From positions 675,222-739,221 of the forward strand of contig NZ_BMFU01000004.1 of assembly GCF_014639235.1 (NCBI RefSeq): DNA of 64,000 bases. Direction: 5' to 3'. Below the pieces are notes generated by a model. That model did no database searches, had not been told where the DNA came from, and saw only the letters and a list, made by a program, of their open reading frames with translations. The position numbers and the translations under genes are program-made. The stretch's first letter is position 1; every line of letters begins with the position of its first letter. Shown here in pieces: positions 25,648-33,313 of the stretch. Source of the stretch: Paenibacillus silvae. Its GTDB lineage: Bacteria > Bacillota > Bacilli > Paenibacillales > Paenibacillaceae.

Positions 25648-25680
25648 CATAAAAGATTCATAAGTGATTCATAAGTAGGT
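25648..25680 (+). promoter_or_regulatory. three 11-bp tandem repeats upstream of hxlA
   Basis: CATAAAAGATT, CATAAGTGATT and CATAAGTAGGT follow each other without gaps (25648-25680), about 190 bp before hxlA. The 11-bp period and the TTCATA hexamers at 25657 and 25668 resemble the direct repeats bound by PhoP/OmpR-type regulators. HxlR binding is an alternative. Confidence 0.45.
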
Positions 25681-25725
25681 CGGATGTAGTTTCGATGAAG
25701 CGCTCGGTTTAATCCTAAAAAATCA

Positions 25726-25748
25726 TATGAAGTTCATTTAAGTTCATA
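25726..25748 (+). promoter_or_regulatory. 23-bp inverted repeat upstream of hxlA (candidate HxlR operator)
   Basis: TATGAAGTT (25726-25734) and AAGTTCATA (25740-25748) form an inverted repeat with 8 of 9 matching positions. HxlR proteins are winged-helix dimers that bind dyads, and hxlR is encoded 2 kb downstream. In B. subtilis HxlR activates hxlAB in response to formaldehyde. Confidence 0.5.
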
Positions 25749-25872
25749 TAACAAGGTATTAATTTCATTGGTTTCTTCCACGTAACTACCTCACTTCAAA
25801 GTGCGTACTTCCTGAAAAGACTGCTGGGGTCTACAATTTAGTCATACTTGAACAACAAAGGAGAAAAAAATA

Positions 25873-26505
25873 ATGAAATTGCAGCTCGCACTTGATTTGG
25901 TTAACATCCCTGATGGAATTGCACTGGTTAAAGAGGTTGAATCCTATATTGATATCGTCGAGATCGGTACACCGATCATTATTAACGAAGGGCTGCACGC
26001 TGTTAAGGCGATGAAAGAGGCCTATCCTAATCTGCAGGTGCTGGCGGACCTGAAAATTATGGACGCTGGTGGTTATGAGATTATGAAGGCAGCCGAGGCG
26101 GGTGCAGACCTCATCACCGTTCTGGGTGCAAGCAACGATATGACGATCAAAGGCGCAGTCGAGGAAGCAAAAAAACAAAACAAGGAAGTTCTCGTTGACA
26201 TGATCAACGTTCCTAACCTGGAACAACGTGCACGTGAAGTTGACGCGCTGGGCGTAGACTACATCTGCGTTCATACGGGGTATGATCTGCAAGCGGTTGG
26301 ACAAAGCCCGTTCGAAGACCTGCAAACGATCAAAGGTGCGGTAAAAAACGCAAAAACCGCAGTTGCTGGCGGTATTAAGCTGGACACATTGCCAGAAGTA
26401 ATCAAAGCACAGCCTGATCTTGTTATTGTTGGCGGTGGTATTACTGGACAAGCGGATAAGGCAGCAGTGGCCTCTGAAATGCAGCGTCTTGTAAAACAAG
26501 GGTAA
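25873..26505 (+). CDS. hxlA: 3-hexulose-6-phosphate synthase
   Basis: The product has 210 residues, starting at ATG with AAAGGAG nearby. It is a TIM barrel of the OMP decarboxylase suprafamily: LQLALDLVN, DIVEIGTPIIINEG, ADLKIMDAGGYE (metal-binding DxK...D), GADLITVLGAS and VAGGIKLDTLP are HPS signatures. It condenses formaldehyde with ribulose-5-phosphate to hexulose-6-phosphate, the first step of the ribulose monophosphate pathway, used by non-methylotrophs for formaldehyde detoxification. hxlB follows after 4 bp. Confidence 0.95.
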   Translation: MKLQLALDLVNIPDGIALVKEVESYIDIVEIGTPIIINEGLHAVKAMKEAYPNLQVLADLKIMDAGGYEIMKAAEAGADLITVLGASNDMTIKGAVEEAKKQNKEVLVDMINVPNLEQRAREVDALGVDYICVHTGYDLQAVGQSPFEDLQTIKGAVKNAKTAVAGGIKLDTLPEVIKAQPDLVIVGGGITGQADKAAVASEMQRLVKQG

Positions 26506-26509
26506 GCTC

Positions 26510-27073
26510 ATGAGCAGCAGACAATACGCCGAAGTGATCCTCAAGGAATTGGGACGCACGTTAAGTCAGCTTGATGATACGGAAATGCAGACGTTGGCGG
26601 AGCAGCTGCTGGCGGCGAAGCGGATTTTTGTAGCCGGTGCAGGCCGTTCGGGTCTGATGGGCAAGGCATTTGCGATGCGATTGATGCAGATGGGACTTGA
26701 GGTGTACGTAGTAGGTGAGACGGTGACGCCAGGCATCAGTTCAGCGGATTTTCTGCTGTTATGCTCCGGTTCCGGAGAGACGGGCAGTCTGGCATCTATG
26801 GCCCAGAAAGCGAGTGGAGCGGGTGCATCCGTAGGTTTAATCACAATTAAGCCTGAGTCCACAATTGCCCGGTTGGCGCAGACGGTTGTTGTTGTTCCAG
26901 CTTCGGCCAAAGAGGATACAGCAGCAGCCGGAGGAGATGTGACGATGCAGCCGATGGGCTCTTTGTTTGAACAAAGTCTGCTGATCGGTATGGATGCCCT
27001 GATTCTCACCATCATGGAGATGAAAGGCATGACAGGTGCCGACATGTTCAGCAAACATGCCAATCTGGAATAG
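26510..27073 (+). CDS. hxlB: 6-phospho-3-hexuloisomerase
   Basis: The product has 187 residues and a single SIS domain: RIFVAGAGRSGLMGKAFAMRL, the sugar-phosphate loop LLCSGSGETGSL, and MQPMGSLFEQSLLI near the C-terminus, all typical of PHI. It converts hexulose-6-phosphate to fructose-6-phosphate, completing formaldehyde fixation. The start lies 4 bp after the hxlA stop, so the two are translationally coupled. Confidence 0.95.
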   Translation: MSSRQYAEVILKELGRTLSQLDDTEMQTLAEQLLAAKRIFVAGAGRSGLMGKAFAMRLMQMGLEVYVVGETVTPGISSADFLLLCSGSGETGSLASMAQKASGAGASVGLITIKPESTIARLAQTVVVVPASAKEDTAAAGGDVTMQPMGSLFEQSLLIGMDALILTIMEMKGMTGADMFSKHANLE

Positions 27074-27122
27074 CTTTTAGAAAGAAACCCCTGACTGAGA
27101 TGAGGCTATAAAAATAAGAAGC

Positions 27123-27163
27123 AGGTCGTGATCTTTGCTGATGCAAAGGTTGCGGCCTTTTCT
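27123..27163 (+). terminator. intrinsic terminator after hxlAB
   Basis: A 16-bp stem with G-U pairs (27123-27138 with 27143-27158) and a TTTT tail. Confidence 0.85.
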
Positions 27164-27224
27164 GGTGAGAAGGGGGGCCTCGCTTTTCATTACGAAGCTG
27201 CTATAGTACAATAAATGATTAGAC

Positions 27225-27252
27225 ATGAAGTAATAAAGATGAAGTAATAAAG
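27225..27252 (+). repeat. 14-bp perfect tandem duplication
   Basis: ATGAAGTAATAAAG occurs twice head to tail (27225-27238, 27239-27252) in the hxlB-hxlR gap. Confidence 0.85.
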
Positions 27253-27364
27253 ATGCTGTACAGCGGGCGTGCGGAAAGCAGGCTTGGAATTCAGCATGGT
27301 TTAAATCTGAATTATTTCAGAATTACTATAGAGGTATCCGTTTAAGAGAATAAAGGGGGCTTGG

Positions 27365-27727
27365 ATGATGGCATCTGAGGTCAAGGAACGTATTAATCTG
27401 AAAGAAATCAACTGTGAGAAGGAACTGACGCTGGCGGTGATTGGCGGCAAGTGGAAGCTCATTATTTTGTGGCATCTGGGTCTTGAGGGCACGAAGCGAT
27501 TCAGTGAGCTGAAACGTCTGATTCCCCATATTACACAGAAGATGCTGACCAATCAGCTGCGTGAGCTGGAGGAGGACAAACTGGTGGAGCGCAAGGTGTA
27601 TGCCGAGGTTCCACCGCGAGTGGAATATTCCCTGACGGATCATGGGGAGAGTCTGATGCCCGTACTGCACGCCATGTATAACTGGGGCAAAAACTATGGA
27701 GAGAATGTGATTTGGAAAGACCTTTAA
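27365..27727 (+). CDS. hxlR: HxlR-family winged-helix transcriptional regulator
   Basis: The product has 120 residues, starting at ATG 27365 or 27368 behind AAAGGGGG. The HxlR/DUF24 signature is present: the N-terminal conserved Cys in INCEKELTLAVIGGKWKLIIL, RFSELKRLIPHITQKMLT, LRELEEDKLVERKVY and PPRVEYSLTDHG. In B. subtilis HxlR activates hxlAB when formaldehyde modifies its cysteine. Its position after hxlAB, with its own leader after a terminator, supports the same role, although here it lies downstream and in the same direction. The gene is followed by an unusual repeat array. Confidence 0.9.
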   Translation: MMASEVKERINLKEINCEKELTLAVIGGKWKLIILWHLGLEGTKRFSELKRLIPHITQKMLTNQLRELEEDKLVERKVYAEVPPRVEYSLTDHGESLMPVLHAMYNWGKNYGENVIWKDL

Positions 27728-27732
27728 AAGAA

Positions 27733-27868
27733 GGATTTAACCCAATGTCATGAAGGGACTTAACTCTTTGTCATGAAAAGAATTAATAAATGTCATGAAG
27801 GGGGTTAACCTAGTGTCGTGGAAAGATCTATTTAAATTTCACGAAAAGTTTTAACCAAACGTCAGGGA
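27733..27868 (+). repeat. six-copy degenerate 23-bp tandem repeat array
   Basis: The core GTCATGAA recurs at 27747, 27770, 27792, 27815 (as GTCGTGGA), 27838 (TTCACGAA) and 27861 (GTCAGGGA), with spacings of 23, 22, 23, 23 and 23 bp. Each is preceded by a TTAACC-like block. The array begins right after the hxlR stop, and its last copy forms one arm of the following terminator. It would therefore lie in the hxlR 3' untranslated region. It has no spacers and is not a CRISPR. Confidence 0.8.
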
Positions 27869-27897
27869 ACTGGACACGTCCAGTGCTTGGCGTTTTT
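27859..27897 (+). terminator. intrinsic terminator after hxlR repeat array
   Basis: ACTGGAC (27869-27875) pairs with GTCCAGT (27878-27884), extended imperfectly by AACG/CGTT flanks, then seven T. Confidence 0.75.
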
Positions 27898-28030
27898 TTA
27901 TCTTTTTAGAGGGAATGAAAAGAAACGGTTGGTTGGAATCTGAAAGCATAGCCGTTTAATAATTATCAAAAGTCCTTTCATAATCTCGTCCATGAATTGC
28001 CGCCACGTTATTGTGATACGTTGCTGACCC

Positions 28031-28229
28031 CGCTAACGAATCCAGGAAACGTTATTTACACAATTTAGACCCTCCTGAAATTCTAACGATTTCACGAGAC
28101 GCTATTTGGCCAAAATGACGTCATTCCCGCCACTTTTGCATGGTTTCCAGCGAAATAGCGTTCCTACAAATCGTTAGATTTTCAAACGACCCAATTTGCA
28201 CGGAATAAGGCTTCTGGGAATCGTTAGCG
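28031..28229. repeat. 199-bp imperfect palindrome with four CTAACGA...CGYTATTT motifs
   Basis: The sequence is symmetric about 28130. CGCTAACGA (28031-28039) faces TCGTTAGCG (28221-28229). TCTAACGAT (28082-28090) faces ATCGTTAGA (28170-28178), and GCTATTT faces AAATAGC. By hand count about 58 of 99 arm positions match. Each arm holds two copies of a 25-bp motif 50 bp apart (20 of 25 identical in the left arm). The piece looks like an interspersed intergenic repeat of the kind seen in Paenibacillus genomes. Confidence 0.8.
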
Positions 28230-28899
28230 GCCTGAGCGAGTCACATCACCTGATATCGGCGGGCTTGAGATGGCTCACATCCACCTAACTGCTCTGATGC
28301 TCAGCCGTGCGGCCAAGCCTACATGCTTTTTACCAAACTGACTGCTCTTTCCTGCCAAACTGGCTGACAACCAACGAACAACAAATGCTGTTGGTTAGTT
28401 CGATTGAACGCAGCTGAAGCAAGCCGACTAATCCAGCTTGATCTTCTATTAACGAACCCGGCTCGACCTTCTACAAACGAACTCAGCTCACTTCTGTATA
28501 AGATGAACGATTCATTTTCACGTAACGGAGAGGAGGAGAGGACAAAAAAACTAAAAAACTGAGCGGACACCTGAAAGGTTTCTGTAAGAAAGCTACATTT
28601 AAAGCATAGCATGCGCTTATCACCGGATCTTCCCCTGTGGAAAAAGAATTGAAAAATACCGGGGATAACAGCTACTCTCCAGGTTGTTCTATCATCGGAG
28701 TGATGCCGTAAAAACCTCAGAGTGGATTGTATAAGATCTCGGAGTGGATCGTGTAAAATTTTTAGTTCAACTCTTATAGCCGGGATTGATTTGTACTTGT
28801 AAACCAAAAGACTCATTCTCAGTTCATGTCATGTATAGATAAGCAGAGTATGATACGATGAGAGATATTGGAAAAGTTTGAAAGAAGAAGCTTATGATT
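28230..28899. other. gene-free stretch
   Basis: I see no convincing coding region. A 165-codon open frame on the minus strand (28319-28816) has no ribosome binding site and no recognisable motif. Short clusters of direct repeats such as the repeated AACGAACnCnGCTC-like phrases around 28440-28490 suggest decayed or repeat-derived DNA. Confidence 0.5.
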
Positions 28900-28901
28900 T
28901 T

Positions 28902-29058
28902 AAGTATGATGTGAAGAAGTATGGTGGAATGTTGAGAAAAAGTATGGAGGAATGTTAAAGAAGAAGTATGATGGACTGTTGAGAAAAAGTATGATGGATT
29001 GTTGAAGAAGAAGTATGTAAGGAATGTTGAAAGAGTATGAAAGCATGTTGAGGAGGAT
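28902..29058 (+). repeat. purine-rich tandem array with alternating 23/24-bp units
   Basis: AAGTATG recurs at 28917, 28940, 28964, 28987 and 29011, with a degenerate copy at 29033 and a partial one at 28902. The spacings are 23, 24, 23, 24 and 22 bp, giving a 47-bp higher-order unit. Each unit contains GGAnTGTTGA followed by A/G-rich sequence, so ribosome-binding-site-like GGAGGAATG strings recur. The period is not a multiple of three, so no repetitive peptide is encoded. The array ends about 90 bp before the oligopeptidase start. Confidence 0.8.
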
Positions 29059-29146
29059 TATGTTATAGATTTCAAGAAGAAAAACGATGAAGGATGAAGA
29101 ACGAAGGAGCAAGCTGATGATGAATATAGGGAAGGAGACAGTGAAA

Positions 29147-30949
29147 ATGGTGAAAATACGTACACGTGCCGAGGTTATGGAGGAAGCTACCTGGGATCTG
29201 CGAGACTTGTTTGCAACAGATGCGGAATGGGAGCAGGAGCTCATGTCCCTGCCTGAGGCTGCTGCTCATATCGAGACATTCCAGGGTTCATTGGGTCAAG
29301 GTGCACAGCAACTGCTCGCTTGTCTGGAAGCTCGTGAAGTTCTGCAGGAGCGGATTGGCAAAGCTGCTGCCTATGCCCGTTTGAAGCAATCGGAGGACAG
29401 CATCAACCCGGCAAACATTGTGAATGCTGCCAAAGCAGGAGATATTGTGTCCAGTCTGTCTTCAAGTCTGTCCTTTATCTCTTCCGAGATTGTCTCGCTG
29501 CCGGACGGTACGATCGAGCGGTATGTAGAGGAGCTCCCGGCTCTGGAGCCGTACAAGCGCAGCCTGGAGCGATTGATTGCGGAAAAAGCACATCGCCTTT
29601 CACCGGAAACGGAGAAGGTGCTTGCTTCACTCAGCGAGGTCTTGGATTCACCATATCGAATCTATCAGCGCGGTAAGCTGGCAGATATGACGTTTGAGGA
29701 AGCGCTCAATGGTGAGCATGAATCCCGTCCGCTATCCTGGTCTTTATACGAAAATAATTATGAGATGTCAGCAGATACAGAGCTGCGTCGATCGGCTTAT
29801 GCTGCATTCAGCGAATCATTGAATAGCTATAAAAACACATTTGCCGAAGGATACGCCGCCGAAGTGAAGAAACAAGTGGTGTTATCCCGGCTGCGCGGAT
29901 ATGACGACGTAACGGATATGCTGCTTGCTCCGCAGCAAGTGAGCAGGGAGATGTACAATAACGTGCTTGATATTATTCAAAAGGAGCTTGCTCCGCATAT
30001 GCGCAGACTGGCTGCGCTGAAAAAGCGTGAGCTTGGACTCGACAAGCTGATGTTCTGTGATCTCAAGGCTCCGCTTGATCCCGAATTCAGTCCGGCCATT
30101 ACATATGATGAGGCCTGCACGCTGATTCGTGAAGCTTTGGAAGTGCTCGGTTCCGAGTATGGAGAGATTGTAGAACGGGCCTTTACTGAACGTTGGGTGG
30201 ATTACGCGGAAAATGCAGGCAAATCTACGGGAGCATTCTGTTCCTCCATTTATGGTGCACACTCTTACATTTTGATCTCTTGGGCGAATAACATGCGCGG
30301 GGCGTTTACGCTGGCCCATGAGGTTGGGCATGCAGGTCATTTCATGCTGGCTGGCAAGTATCAACGACTGATAAATACACGTCCATCTCTTTATTTTATA
30401 GAAGCGCCTTCGACGATGAACGAGATGCTGCTGGCAGATCACCTGCTCAAGCGTTCCGATAACCCGAGAATGCGGCGTTGGGTCATTTTACAATTGCTTA
30501 ATACGTATTATCACAATTTCGTTACCCATCTGCTCGAAGGTGAGCTGCAGCGCAGGGTGTACGCACTTGCCACCGAGGATACACCCATCACGGCGAAGAC
30601 GTTAAGTGAGCTGAAAGGTGCAGTCCTCTCGGAGTTCTGGGGTCCTGAACTCATTGTTGACGAAGGAGCCAAGCTCACCTGGATGAGACAGCCGCATTAT
30701 TATATGGGTCTGTATCCGTATACATATGCAGCCGGTTTAACCGCGTCAACAGCAGCTGCCCAGAAGATCAGGGAGGAAGGTCAGCCTGCGGTAGAGCGCT
30801 GGCTTGAAGCACTGAAAGCTGGCGGCAGCCTGGAGCCGCTGGAGCTGATGAAGCTGGCAGGGGTGGACATGTCACAGCCTGAGCCGATTCGCACAGCTGT
30901 TGCTTATGTTGGCACACTTGTTAACGAACTTGAACGTCTGTATTCGTAA
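29147..30949 (+). CDS. M3-family oligoendopeptidase (PepF-like)
   Basis: ATG at 29147 lies 9 nt after AAGGAG; in-frame ATGs at 29117 and 29087 are alternatives. The product has 600 residues. The zinc site HEVGH (His391, Glu392, His395) lies in FTLAHEVGHAGHFML, with the downstream Glu in FIEAPSTMNEML. Other PepF features are TWDLRDLF at the N-terminus and YYMGLYPYTYAAGL near the C-terminus. It is a cytoplasmic peptidase that cleaves short peptides. The long purine-rich repeat array occupies its upstream region. Confidence 0.93.
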   Translation: MVKIRTRAEVMEEATWDLRDLFATDAEWEQELMSLPEAAAHIETFQGSLGQGAQQLLACLEAREVLQERIGKAAAYARLKQSEDSINPANIVNAAKAGDIVSSLSSSLSFISSEIVSLPDGTIERYVEELPALEPYKRSLERLIAEKAHRLSPETEKVLASLSEVLDSPYRIYQRGKLADMTFEEALNGEHESRPLSWSLYENNYEMSADTELRRSAYAAFSESLNSYKNTFAEGYAAEVKKQVVLSRLRGYDDVTDMLLAPQQVSREMYNNVLDIIQKELAPHMRRLAALKKRELGLDKLMFCDLKAPLDPEFSPAITYDEACTLIREALEVLGSEYGEIVERAFTERWVDYAENAGKSTGAFCSSIYGAHSYILISWANNMRGAFTLAHEVGHAGHFMLAGKYQRLINTRPSLYFIEAPSTMNEMLLADHLLKRSDNPRMRRWVILQLLNTYYHNFVTHLLEGELQRRVYALATEDTPITAKTLSELKGAVLSEFWGPELIVDEGAKLTWMRQPHYYMGLYPYTYAAGLTASTAAAQKIREEGQPAVERWLEALKAGGSLEPLELMKLAGVDMSQPEPIRTAVAYVGTLVNELERLYS

Positions 30950-31058
30950 TCCGGCTCATATAGTATAAGGACAAGGCAGAGCGGGTTATCTGCATGCACT
31001 GTTCTCTGAGCGGGGATTGGTGAACTGTAATTTTGCAGATGGAAAGGAACGATGTATT

Positions 31059-31583
31059 ATGGCGGTGACGGACTTATTCTCATCCTTGGGCCGATTGAGT
31101 ATAGATGGCTTCGGAGGTTTTGATGATATGAGTGGTGTACCGGGATTTGAGGGCAATCAGAGCGGCTTTTTTTCGGGCTTTAATGAATTTGGAGCCATGG
31201 GTGCATTTGTTCAAATTGTTATCGCCATTGTGTTTCTGGTGGTAGCGGGCGGCATCGTTTATGCTATTTTTTCCGGTGTTCGCACTTGGTCCTCCAACAA
31301 TGCGGCTACGGTGCTGACACTGCATTCCAGAGTGGTGACCAAACGAACCGAGGTTAGTGGGGGAAGCGGAGACAGCAGCGCTACAACGAGGTACTATGCA
31401 ACCTTTGAGTTTGATAACGGGGAGCGGGTGGAGCTGAATGTTGGCGGGCAGATGTACGGTATGCTTGTGGAGCAGGATCGTGGCATGCTGACGTATCAGG
31501 GCACCCGCTTCAAACATTTTGAACGGGATATCCAGCCGCAGTCCGGGCAAACCGAAACCAGAAGTGGGCAGTTTTATATGTAG
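31059..31583 (+). CDS. DUF2500 domain membrane protein
   Basis: ATG at 31059 lies behind AAAGGA; the product has 174 residues. A Gly/Phe-rich N-terminus is followed by one membrane helix (about 48-72) and a soluble domain with VVTKRTEVSGG, TTRYYATFEFDNGERVELNV and GDRGMLTYQGTRFKHFER-like segments, typical of DUF2500. The function is unknown. A terminator follows. Confidence 0.85.
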   Translation: MAVTDLFSSLGRLSIDGFGGFDDMSGVPGFEGNQSGFFSGFNEFGAMGAFVQIVIAIVFLVVAGGIVYAIFSGVRTWSSNNAATVLTLHSRVVTKRTEVSGGSGDSSATTRYYATFEFDNGERVELNVGGQMYGMLVEQDRGMLTYQGTRFKHFERDIQPQSGQTETRSGQFYM

Positions 31584-31591
31584 AAGCATGC

Positions 31592-31630
31592 AGCGGCTCC
31601 TCCCCAACAGGGAGCGGGCCGTTTTGTTGT
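31592..31630 (+). terminator. intrinsic terminator after DUF2500 gene
   Basis: CGGCTCCTCCC pairs with GGGAGCGGGCCG across a CAACA loop, followed by TTTTGTTG. Confidence 0.7.
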
Positions 31631-31697
31631 GGGAGCAGAAAAGCGAATTCATGGGTATTCAAACGCTTACAATGATGATATACTCAGAAAATAAAAC

Positions 31698-31727
31698 TAA
31701 ACAGTATTAAACAAACATAAACAAACA
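31698..31727 (+). promoter_or_regulatory. three TAAACA repeats at 10-bp period before rhaB
   Basis: TAAACA occurs at 31698, 31708 and 31718, exactly 10 bp apart, about 80-105 bp before rhamnulokinase. Direct AACA-type repeats on one helix face are common in operators of DeoR-family repressors, and a DeoR gene follows rhaB. The link is inference. Confidence 0.45.
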
Positions 31728-31802
31728 ATTTTCGAGGTATAAGTAAAGAGTTACGGGCGTTGATGCTTGAAACTATAACGTGCCGAAAAGGTGGGAAAAG
31801 CA

Positions 31803-33311
31803 TTGAGTGTACTTGCTTATGATTTGGGTGCAGGCAGCGGCAGGGCCATACTCGGGCATTTGAACGATCGAGGCATGGAAACCCGCGAAATTCATCGTTT
31901 CAAAAATGAACCGGTGAAGGTTGGCGAGCGTATGCATTGGGATATTTTGCGGCTGCATCATGAAGTGCTTCAGGGATTGACGCTTGTAAAACAGCACGGT
32001 GAAGTGCCTGAAAGTTTGGGAATCGACTCCTGGGGTGTGGATTTTGGTTTGCTGGGCAGCGGCGGCGAACTGCTTGGCAACCCCTATCATTATCGTGATA
32101 TACAGTTTAATGGCATGATGGATCAGATTTGTCAGGAAGTATCGGCAAAACGTATTTTTGAACGTACAGGCATACAGTTTCTGCCGTTTAACACCTTATA
32201 TCAGCTGGCAGTGCTGAAACGGAGTGCGTCTCCGCTGCTGCGTGAGGCTGAGCGTTTTCTGATGATTCCTGATCTGCTGCGTTATTTCCTCACTGGAGAA
32301 GCGGTGAATGAGTTCACCAATGCTACCACTACCCAGCTCTACAATCCGATGCTTGCCGAGTGGGACGGGGAATTGCTTGACCATATTGGTGTCTCCAGGC
32401 AATGCTTCGGTGAAGTTGTAATGCCGGGTACTTCGGTTGGACAGCTGCGCAGCAGCATACGCCATGAACTGGGTCTTGCATCCATTCCTGTCATTGCAGT
32501 AGCAGAGCATGATACCGGCTCCGCTGTCGTGGCGGTTCCGGCGACGGAACGAGCGTTTGCTTACCTTAGCTGCGGAACATGGTCACTGATGGGCACCGAA
32601 CTGAATCAGCCTGCGATAAGTGCCGAGAGTCTTGCGCTGAACTTTACCAATGAGGGTGGAGCGGGAGGCACGTATCGCCTGCTCAAAAATATTATGGGGC
32701 TCTGGATTTTGCAGGAAAGCATGCGTCAGTGGGAGCGCGAAGGAAAAGGCATCAGTTATGCAGCTTTGCTGGCGAAGGCAGAGGCAACGCCTCCGTTTGC
32801 GAGCTTGTTTGACCCGGATGATGATCTGTTTCTGCCCGCAGGAGATATGACGGAGCGCATTCGTCAGTATTGCCGCAACACGGGGCAGGTGGTACCCGAG
32901 GATCAAGGTAGTATAGCTCGTGCCATCCTGGAGAGTCTTGCGCTCAAATACCGCAGAGTACTGGAATGGACAGAACAGCTGTCAGGTCAGTCCTTCCATG
33001 GTTTACACATGGTGGGCGGAGGCATTCAGAACCAGCTGCTGTGCCAGTGGACGGCAAACTCGATCGGCAAGCCGGTATGGGCCGGGCCAGCGGAGGGGAG
33101 TGCCATCGGCAATATGGCCGTGCAATGGATGGCGAGTGGGGCATTCAAGGATATATGGGAAGCACGCCGCGTCATTCGCGATTCATTTCCGGTAGCGGAA
33201 TATGAGCCACAGGACAGATCCGTATGGGCGGAAGCTTATGAGCGATTTATGCGAATCACGGCTGCCGCATCCCCTGTATCACCAGATTCAGACAGCGGGA
33301 GCGAGGTGTAG
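31803..33311 (+). CDS. rhaB: rhamnulokinase
   Basis: TTG at 31803 lies 8 nt after AAAAGGTGG; the GTG at 31791 falls inside that signal. The product has 502 residues of the FGGY kinase fold: AYDLGAGSGRAILG (phosphate 1), GIDSWGVDFGLL, GTQFLPFNTLYQL-like sugar-binding segment, VAEHDTGSAVVAVP, YLSCGTWSLMG and HMVGGGIQN (adenosine site). These features are specific to rhamnulokinase rather than xylulokinase. It phosphorylates L-rhamnulose. No rhaA or rhaD is present next to it in the window. A DeoR regulator gene starts 3 bp after its stop. Confidence 0.93.
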   Translation: MSVLAYDLGAGSGRAILGHLNDRGMETREIHRFKNEPVKVGERMHWDILRLHHEVLQGLTLVKQHGEVPESLGIDSWGVDFGLLGSGGELLGNPYHYRDIQFNGMMDQICQEVSAKRIFERTGIQFLPFNTLYQLAVLKRSASPLLREAERFLMIPDLLRYFLTGEAVNEFTNATTTQLYNPMLAEWDGELLDHIGVSRQCFGEVVMPGTSVGQLRSSIRHELGLASIPVIAVAEHDTGSAVVAVPATERAFAYLSCGTWSLMGTELNQPAISAESLALNFTNEGGAGGTYRLLKNIMGLWILQESMRQWEREGKGISYAALLAKAEATPPFASLFDPDDDLFLPAGDMTERIRQYCRNTGQVVPEDQGSIARAILESLALKYRRVLEWTEQLSGQSFHGLHMVGGGIQNQLLCQWTANSIGKPVWAGPAEGSAIGNMAVQWMASGAFKDIWEARRVIRDSFPVAEYEPQDRSVWAEAYERFMRITAAASPVSPDSDSGSEV

Positions 33312-33313
33312 AG

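Noticed and set aside
25831..26559. 242-codon minus-strand frame
   Set aside because: Antisense shadow of hxlA, a highly conserved enzyme.
28319..28816. 165-codon minus-strand frame in the gene-free stretch
   Set aside because: No ribosome binding site, low-complexity composition and no recognisable motif; kept only as part of the gap description.
27733..29058. Possible CRISPR array from regularly spaced repeats
   Set aside because: Repeats are head-to-tail with no unique spacers, degenerate, and no cas genes are nearby.
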